A DNA stretch of 10,568 nucleotides. Source: Beijerinckiaceae bacterium (GTDB lineage Bacteria > Pseudomonadota > Alphaproteobacteria > Rhizobiales > Beijerinckiaceae). The notes beneath the pieces are model-generated. The model was not told where the DNA came from and searched no databases. It saw only the letters and a list, made by a program, of their open reading frames with translations. Numbering within the stretch: position 1 is the first letter of the stretch; the number at the start of each line of letters is the position of its first letter. Below, in pieces: positions 6,198 through 10,568 of this stretch. The stretch is taken from NCBI GenBank assembly GCA_027311205.1, contig DAICZI010000029.1:1-10568 (forward strand), read 5' to 3'. The translations under genes were made by a program, and so were the position numbers.

Positions 6198-7264
6198 CGC
6201 GCCGACCCGGCAATCGCCCGCCGCGCGGCTGATTCGTAAGCGCCAACAATGCGCCGCACCAGATCATGGCGCACCACATCGGCTTCAGCGAAGGCGACGT
6301 GGCCGACGCCTTCCAGCCCGCGCAGCAGCGCCACGGCTTCGCTCAGGCCGGATTTCTGGCCGGGCGGCAGATCGGTCTGGCTCGGATCGCCGGTGACGAT
6401 CATGCGCGAATTTTCGCCAAGCCGGGTCAGAAACATCTTCATCTGCATGGAAGTGGCGTTTTGCGCTTCATCGAGCAGAACCACAGCATTGGTCAGCGTG
6501 CGCCCGCGCATGAAGGCCAGCGGGGCGACCTCGATCATGCCGGTCTGCATGCCGCGCTCAACCAGCCGTGATTCCATGAAATCATGCAGCGCGTCATAGA
6601 CCGGGCGCAGATAGGGATCGACCTTGTCGCGCATGTCGCCGGGCAAAAACCCGAGCCGTTCGCCAGCTTCCACCGCCGGGCGCGACAGGATCAGCCGCTC
6701 AACCAGGCCCTGCTCCAGCAGGCTCACCGCATAGCCGACAGCCAGCCAGGTTTTGCCCGTGCCCGCCGGGCCTTCGGCGAGCATCAACTCGTGCTGGCGC
6801 AATTGCTGGATGTAATAATCCTGCGCGGCGTTACGCGCCCGCACCGGGCCGCGCTTGCGAGTCGAAAACTGGGCAAAACCGGTGGTTCGGACCTCCTGCT
6901 CCTTGGGGAACAGCGTACCTTGCAGCGCCGATTCCTGAATGGCACCATCCACCTCGCCCTGGGTCATCGGCAGGCCCTGCTGCGCCCTGGCATAGAGATT
7001 TTCCAGGACGCGCCTGGCGTGGCCACAAGCGTCGAGCGGCCCTTTCACCGTGAAACGATTGCCATTGGCACTGGCGCTCACCGACAAGCGCCGCTCAATG
7101 CGCGCGAGATTCTGGTCATATTGGCCAAACACCAGCGCAGCCAGCCGATTATCCTCGAAGGCAACATTCACTTCGCCGCGCTCGACCCCATCGCCTGTCT
7201 CGTTTCGTGCTGGTTTCCCAACAGGCTTGGCGGTGAGGACGGTTTCAGACGGCTTCAATGGCAT
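6194..7264 (-). CDS. phoH: PhoH family ATPase (YbeZ)
   Basis: PhoH/YbeZ is a cytoplasmic P-loop ATPase that works with YbeY in RNA and ribosome metabolism. With the start at ATG 7262-7264 it has 356 residues, normal for the family. An N-terminal KH-like RNA-binding region (about 30-95, NRFTVKGPLDACGHARRVLENL) is followed by the ATPase: Walker A GPAGTGKT (165-172), Walker B VVLLDEAQ (261-268), and the sensor-like TGDPSQTDLP (291-300). The frame stays open 116 codons further upstream, but that part lies across the end of miaB in another frame and has no domain, so it is a shadow. The AAGGAG site (7267-7272) is only 2 bases from the ATG; a TTG two codons in would have an 8-base spacing and is an alternative. 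It begins 7 bp after the miaB stop and ends in an ATGA overlap with ybeY. Confidence 0.96.
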   Translation of the reverse strand: MPLKPSETVLTAKPVGKPARNETGDGVERGEVNVAFEDNRLAALVFGQYDQNLARIERRLSVSASANGNRFTVKGPLDACGHARRVLENLYARAQQGLPMTQGEVDGAIQESALQGTLFPKEQEVRTTGFAQFSTRKRGPVRARNAAQDYYIQQLRQHELMLAEGPAGTGKTWLAVGYAVSLLEQGLVERLILSRPAVEAGERLGFLPGDMRDKVDPYLRPVYDALHDFMESRLVERGMQTGMIEVAPLAFMRGRTLTNAVVLLDEAQNATSMQMKMFLTRLGENSRMIVTGDPSQTDLPPGQKSGLSEAVALLRGLEGVGHVAFAEADVVRHDLVRRIVGAYESAARRAIAGSAR

Positions 7265-7271
7265 GTCTCCT

Positions 7272-8675
7272 TCAAGTTGACGGCGCCACATGGCCAAACA
7301 GTGAGTTCGTGCTGGTGGATGTGATGGTGACGGGAAGTTCGAGTCCGATGACATCAAGGCCGGCTTCGACATGCACGGGCTGCATGTAGGGTGATTTACC
7401 GGTGATTTGTCCGGCATTTCGGCCCGGCTTTTCAAACAGCACCGGCACGGTTTGGCCGACCATGGCATGATTGTAGGCGTGGCGCTGCGCCTCGACCAAA
7501 GCTTGAAGCCGCGCCAGGCGCTCGACCTTGACGGCTTCGGGTACCTGATCAGCCAGATCGGCACCCGGCGTGCCGGGCCGGGCGGAGTATTTGAAGAAAA
7601 ACGTGCTGGCAAACCCTACCGCCTCGGCCAGCGCCAGCGTTGCGGCAAAGTCTGCCTCGCTCTCGCCGGGAAAACCCACAATAAAATCACTTGAGAGGGC
7701 GAGATCAGGGCGGGCAGCACGCAGACGCGCCACCAATGCCAGATAATCCGCGGCGCCATGTTTGCGGTTCATGGCCTTGAGGATCGCATCCGAGCCCGAC
7801 TGCACCGGCAAATGCAGGAAGGGCATGAGTTGCGGGATGTCGCGATGCGCGCTGATCAGCGCCTCGTCCATGTCGAGGGGATGGCTGGTCGTATAGCGCA
7901 GCCGCAAAATCCCCGGAATTTGCGCGAGCCGCGCCAGCACAGCGGCCAGGCCCGCGCGGTGCCCGCCCTCGCCCACGCCATGCCACGCGTTGACGTTCTG
8001 GCCGAGCAAAGTGATTTCGCGCACGCCGGCCTGCGCCAGGCGCTGCGCCTCGTCAACAAGGCTGGCCAGCGGGCGCGAGACTTCCATGCCGCGCGTATAG
8101 GGCACAACGCAGAAGCTGCAGAATTTGTCGCAGCCTTCCTGCACCGTCACGAAGGCTGAGAGCCCGCGACGCCGGATGGCATCGGGCCCAGGGGCGGCAA
8201 GATGGGCGAATTTGTCATCGGCCGGAAACTCGGTCTCGATCACCCGCTGCCCCAGCGCCACATCGTGCAATTGCTGCGGCAAATGGTGGTAGCTCTGCGG
8301 GCCGACGACCAGATCGACCACATCGCTGCGGCGGAAAATCTCCGGCCCCTCGGCTTGTGCCACGCAGCCCGCGACAGCAATGCGCAAGGGACGGGCGCTG
8401 TCACGGCGCTGTTCTTTCATGTCGCGCAGCATGCCGAGTTCAGAATAGACCTTCTCGGTCGCCCGTTCACGGATGTGGCAGGTGTTGAGCACAATCAGAT
8501 CAGCGTCCTCGGGCGATTGTGCCTCACCGTAGCCTTCGGGACGCAGCATGTCGGCCATGCGCTGCGCGTCATAGGCATTCATCTGGCAGCCGAAGGATTT
8601 GATGAACAATTTGCGTTGCGGAGTCTGCGCAAGAGCGGGCGCGGCGGGTGTGGCTGTTAGCGTTGATGCGGTCAT
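7272..8675 (-). CDS. miaB: tRNA-2-methylthio-N6-dimethylallyladenosine synthase MiaB
   Basis: MiaB is a radical-SAM methylthiotransferase that converts i6A37 to ms2i6A37 in tRNAs reading U-starting codons. The 467-residue protein shows all three domains. The MTTase N-terminal domain has the auxiliary-cluster cysteines C30 (GCQMN), C66 (NTCHIRE) and C104 (AGCVAQ). The radical-SAM barrel has the CxxxCxxC triad C182, C186 and C189 in [17 protein letters not shown]. The C-terminal TRAM domain (about 400-463) includes [10 protein letters not shown]. The ATG (8673-8675) starts an Ala/Thr-rich lead-in of about 20 residues before [13 protein letters not shown]. No clear ribosome site is close to it (a GGAG lies about 17 bases away), so the exact start is less certain than the gene. 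It is the first gene of the tight miaB-phoH-ybeY-corC run and uses SAM made by the nearby metK. Confidence 0.97.
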   Translation of the reverse strand: MTASTLTATPAAPALAQTPQRKLFIKSFGCQMNAYDAQRMADMLRPEGYGEAQSPEDADLIVLNTCHIRERATEKVYSELGMLRDMKEQRRDSARPLRIAVAGCVAQAEGPEIFRRSDVVDLVVGPQSYHHLPQQLHDVALGQRVIETEFPADDKFAHLAAPGPDAIRRRGLSAFVTVQEGCDKFCSFCVVPYTRGMEVSRPLASLVDEAQRLAQAGVREITLLGQNVNAWHGVGEGGHRAGLAAVLARLAQIPGILRLRYTTSHPLDMDEALISAHRDIPQLMPFLHLPVQSGSDAILKAMNRKHGAADYLALVARLRAARPDLALSSDFIVGFPGESEADFAATLALAEAVGFASTFFFKYSARPGTPGADLADQVPEAVKVERLARLQALVEAQRHAYNHAMVGQTVPVLFEKPGRNAGQITGKSPYMQPVHVEAGLDVIGLELPVTITSTSTNSLFGHVAPST

Positions 8676-8760
8676 GGCAAGTTTTACGGCGCTCCGGAGA
8701 TGGCTTCATCATAGGCCACTTTTGTGACAACGGGAACCGGCTCGTTGGTGAAGGCTGTGC

Positions 8761-9279
8761 TCAACTTGCCAGATCGCGACGCATCACCAGGGCTTCGGCT
8801 TTCAAGCCATCGGCGCGGGGATAATAGGCCTTGCGGCGACCGACTTCCTGAAAGGCCAATCGCCGGTAGAGCGCGCGGGCTGCGGCATTGTCCTGCTCGA
8901 CCTCCAGAAATACCGCTGTTGCACCCTGCGCCGCCAGTTCAGCCAAGGCTCGCTCGAGGAGGTGGCGCCCAAGTTTTTGGCCGCGCGCCACAGGATCTAC
9001 CATAATGGTGAGGATTTCAGCCTCTGTGCCACTGCGCCTGGCAATGAGGGCTCCGATGAGGCCTTTGCCATGATCGAAAACACCCAGCGCGCAGCAACTC
9101 GCATCTTTTGCATAGCGCTCAAAATCGGCAGCGCTCCAGCCATGCAGGAAGCTTGTTGCATGCAAGCTCGCACAAGGCGCAGCATCTTCGACGCTGAGCC
9201 AGCGAAGTTCAGCGGGCCTCTGCCGCCAAAGCCAGCCGATCTGTTTCATGACCGAAGCTTTGACGGGCGGCCTGATCAT
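8761..9279 (-). CDS. rimI: Ribosomal protein S18-alanine N-acetyltransferase RimI (GNAT)
   Basis: This is a GNAT acetyltransferase, assigned as RimI, which acetylates the N-terminal alanine of S18 and in some bacteria other proteins. The 172 residues contain the alphaproteobacterial RimI-like start of the domain (SLHATSFLHGWSAADFE, 38-54). They also have the acetyl-CoA site with strand and loop (EILTIMVDP...RGQKLGRHLL, 88-108) and the RimI C-terminal stretch LEVEQDNAAARALYRRLAFQEVG (125-147). The second half of the Q/RxxGxG loop reads QKLG rather than QGxG, a tolerated variation. The ATG (9277-9279) overlaps the tsaB stop as ATGA, and an internal Met11 is an alternative. Adjacency to tsaB is widespread and supports RimI over other GNATs, though substrate cannot be proven from sequence. 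Some relatives have a Fur-family gene next; here only 84 bp separate it from miaB. Confidence 0.93.
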   Translation of the reverse strand: MIRPPVKASVMKQIGWLWRQRPAELRWLSVEDAAPCASLHATSFLHGWSAADFERYAKDASCCALGVFDHGKGLIGALIARRSGTEAEILTIMVDPVARGQKLGRHLLERALAELAAQGATAVFLEVEQDNAAARALYRRLAFQEVGRRKAYYPRADGLKAEALVMRRDLAS

Positions 9280-9956
9280 GACGCAAGCGCTGAGCGGCCT
9301 TGTGGCGCGACGTCGGGCGCCTTGAGATAGAGCGGGTCAGCGGGCGCGTGCTCAGGATCGGCCAACGCGCCAAGGCGGGCGACATAGACTATGTCGGGGG
9401 CCTCAAGCGCGCCGCTGATCTCGCAGGAGAGCCCGCGCTGGCGTGCTGCCGCCGCCAGAAGCGCCGCGCCCGAACCGCAGATGCGCAAGGCGCCGCTGGC
9501 CAGTTGCAAGGTTGCCGGCTCGATTTTGAGCAGGCGCGGCGTGACTTGCATGGCACCGCCTGCCGATATCATCAGCACGTAGATATGTCCGTGTCGGGCA
9601 TCAATCGCCGCGGCAACAGCCGAGCGGGCTTCATCGGCAAGCAGTGGGGCGGCAAAGGCTGACAGGGTAGAGACGCCTACCACCGGCACATCCAGCGCAA
9701 GCCCAAGAGCGCGCGCCGCAGCAATTCCGACGCGAATGCCGGTAAATGACCCAGGTCCGACGGTCACCGCGATTCGTTGCAACGAGCCAAGACCCAGCGG
9801 CAACTGCGCCCCTATGCGCTCCAGCAGGCCGGGCAGAGCTTCAGCATGGCCGCGCTGCATCGCCAGAGTTTCGGAGGCCAGCACCTGGCCGGTTTCATGA
9901 TCATAAACGCACGCGGCGCAAGCCCCGAGTGCAGTATCAATGGCGAGAATTTTCAT
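9276..9956 (-). CDS. tsaB: tRNA threonylcarbamoyladenosine biosynthesis protein TsaB
   Basis: TsaB is the non-catalytic partner of TsaD (with TsaE) in transferring threonylcarbamoyl to A37 of ANN-decoding tRNAs. The start is ATG 9954-9956, giving MKILAIDTA, the standard opening of the ASKHA fold, and 226 residues. The longest frame adds 36 unrelated residues upstream and I do not use it. Visible motifs are the conserved GPGSFTGIRVG (68-78), DARHGHIYV (119-127), and the C-terminal PLYLKAPDV (208-216). The enzyme's metal-binding HxxxH of TsaD is absent, as expected for TsaB. A weak GGTGG lies 4 bases before the ATG. The stop overlaps the rimI start (ATGA), so both are probably one transcript. 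The 119 bp upstream up to the protease gene hold no convincing promoter or T-tailed terminator that I can see. Confidence 0.97.
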   Translation of the reverse strand: MKILAIDTALGACAACVYDHETGQVLASETLAMQRGHAEALPGLLERIGAQLPLGLGSLQRIAVTVGPGSFTGIRVGIAAARALGLALDVPVVGVSTLSAFAAPLLADEARSAVAAAIDARHGHIYVLMISAGGAMQVTPRLLKIEPATLQLASGALRICGSGAALLAAAARQRGLSCEISGALEAPDIVYVARLGALADPEHAPADPLYLKAPDVAPQGRSALAS

Positions 9957-10075
9957 CGCGCCACCATGCCGGGGTTTAGCGGCGCGATCAAGCATCAGCG
10001 CGGCAATTTTCTCGATCTGATGTGCCACGCCGCAGCGTGTTCTGGTGCACTGTGTCGGAATCATCGCCTCAGGGT
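9957..10075 (-). other. Intergenic gap between protease gene and tsaB
   Basis: These 119 bp separate two same-strand genes. A 5-bp hairpin CACGC-TGCG-GCGTG (10026-10039) is present but has no T-tract after it, so it is not a standard terminator. No strong -35/-10 pair is visible for tsaB. Confidence 0.5.
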
Positions 10076-10568
10076 TCAGTTGCTAGACGCCACCGCCACC
10101 TCGGTGGCCCCGCCGACACGCACCCAGACATTGGGGTTTTGCTGCGACTGACGCTTGATGAAGTGATAGCCCGTGGCTGTCCATGGCTTGATCGCACCGG
10201 TCAGATTGTCGAGCACGAAATCGCCGTGGTCGGTCACTATCGTCAGGATGGCGTGGCCTTCGTCATGCTCGTCGCGCACCACCGTCATCAGCAGCGCCTG
10301 GCGGGGAAAACCCTGCTCGATCAGTAATTTGCGCTTCAGAAGAGCATAATCCTCGCAGTCACCACGACCATCCATCGGCAGGTCCCACTGGTCAACCTTG
10401 TGCCAATGGTCTTCATCGGTGGTCGGCTGGATCGCCTGGTTGACCATGTGATTGACGCGGCTGATCGCGGCAAAGCTGCTGGCAGTAAGGGCAATGTTCT
10501 GCGGTGCGAGCGTGCTGTCCGGGCACTGCCCGCGATACCGCCCGCAAAAATCAACCAAGCCAAAGGGA
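10076..10568 (-). CDS. BTLCP/LapG-type transglutaminase-like cysteine protease, C-terminal part (5' end outside window)
   Basis: This is the C-terminal part of a bacterial transglutaminase-like cysteine proteinase (BTLCP, the family that includes LapG). Members are usually exported; LapG cleaves large adhesins in the periplasm under control of a c-di-GMP receptor. The frame is open to the window edge. The visible protein begins PFGLVDFC, with Cys residues typical of the mature N-terminus (FCGRYRGQC), so a signal peptide is expected beyond the edge. Counting from the TTG codon at 10558, C68 lies in GDCEDYALLK, H102 in GHAILTI and D117 in LDNL, matching the Cys-His-Asp triad. The acidic residues flanking the cysteine match the calcium-binding pair described for LapG. 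A TTG start at 10558 is unlikely because the family sequence continues upstream of it. No adhesin, LapD or type I secretion gene is in view, so the substrate is unknown. Confidence 0.9.
   Translation of the reverse strand, partial: PFGLVDFCGRYRGQCPDSTLAPQNIALTASSFAAISRVNHMVNQAIQPTTDEDHWHKVDQWDLPMDGRGDCEDYALLKRKLLIEQGFPRQALLMTVVRDEHDEGHAILTIVTDHGDFVLDNLTGAIKPWTATGYHFIKRQSQQNPNVWVRVGGATEVAVASSN

Noticed and set aside
6584-7324. + strand open frame of 246 codons antisense to phoH
   Set aside because: It mirrors the PhoH coding sequence, including the Walker A region, and has no family features of its own.
7265-7612. 116-codon N-terminal extension of phoH into miaB
   Set aside because: The extension overlaps the MiaB TRAM domain in another frame, is rich in Ser, Pro and Arg, and matches no PhoH N-terminus. 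The ATG at 7264 follows an AAGGAG site.
8728-8747. Hairpin CAACG-N10-CGTTG between rimI and miaB as a terminator
   Set aside because: The inner part pairs poorly and the following bases are TCACAAAA, without a T-tract, so it is not a convincing intrinsic terminator.
9957-10064. 36-codon N-terminal extension of tsaB
   Set aside because: TsaB proteins start at MKILAIDTA; the added part is unrelated and its start codon has no Shine-Dalgarno.
3126-10075. A novel defence or biosynthetic system hidden among these genes
   Set aside because: Every gene in the interval matches a well-known core family with intact motifs and conserved order, leaving no unexplained coding space.

Overview
The window is a stretch of core chromosome from an alphaproteobacterium, most likely of the Hyphomicrobiales (Rhizobiales). 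The base composition looks GC-rich, roughly 60% by eye. The gene order is typical of the group: tsaB-rimI-miaB-phoH-ybeY-corC-lnt, then a PhrR/PraR-type XRE regulator, then metK-trmB. The genus cannot be resolved from the sequence alone. I see no mobile element, CRISPR array, tRNA, rRNA or integration scar, and no gene-free stretch longer than 145 bp.

Layout. At the left edge is the 3' part of a glutathione S-transferase on the + strand. It converges tail-to-tail with everything else, which is all on the - strand. Reading the - strand from right to left, the genes are: a BTLCP/LapG-type transglutaminase-like cysteine protease, cut by the window's right edge; a 119-bp gap; tsaB and rimI, which overlap by 4 bp; an 84-bp gap; miaB, phoH, ybeY and corC, with 7-bp, 4-bp (ATGA) and 4-bp (ATGA) junctions; a 67-bp gap; lnt; a 145-bp regulatory gap; the XRE regulator; a 127-bp regulatory gap (2413-2539); and metK and trmB, which overlap by 8 bp.

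How the genes work together. TsaB and MiaB modify tRNA residues A37 (t6A and ms2i6A), TrmB methylates G46, RimI acetylates ribosomal protein N-termini, YbeY matures 16S rRNA, and PhoH/YbeZ is its usual ATPase partner. MetK makes the S-adenosylmethionine that MiaB and TrmB both consume. Lnt and CorC link this RNA/translation cluster to envelope maintenance, as in the E. coli miaB-ybeZYX-lnt cluster. Many genes are packed for translational coupling.

The least ordinary sequence lies in the two gaps around the XRE gene. Upstream of it, a perfect 7-6-7 inverted repeat fills the spacer of a plausible promoter, and two further small palindromes flank it. Upstream of metK are a promoter-like pair, five copies of a CGTTC/GAACG pentamer, an intrinsic-terminator-like hairpin with a T5 tail, and a second hairpin touching the Shine-Dalgarno. 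Several starts differ from the longest open frame: metK (GTG), phoH (ATG) and tsaB (ATG) are shorter, and trmB uses TTG. I found no convincing new multi-gene system. The regulatory gaps are what deserve attention.
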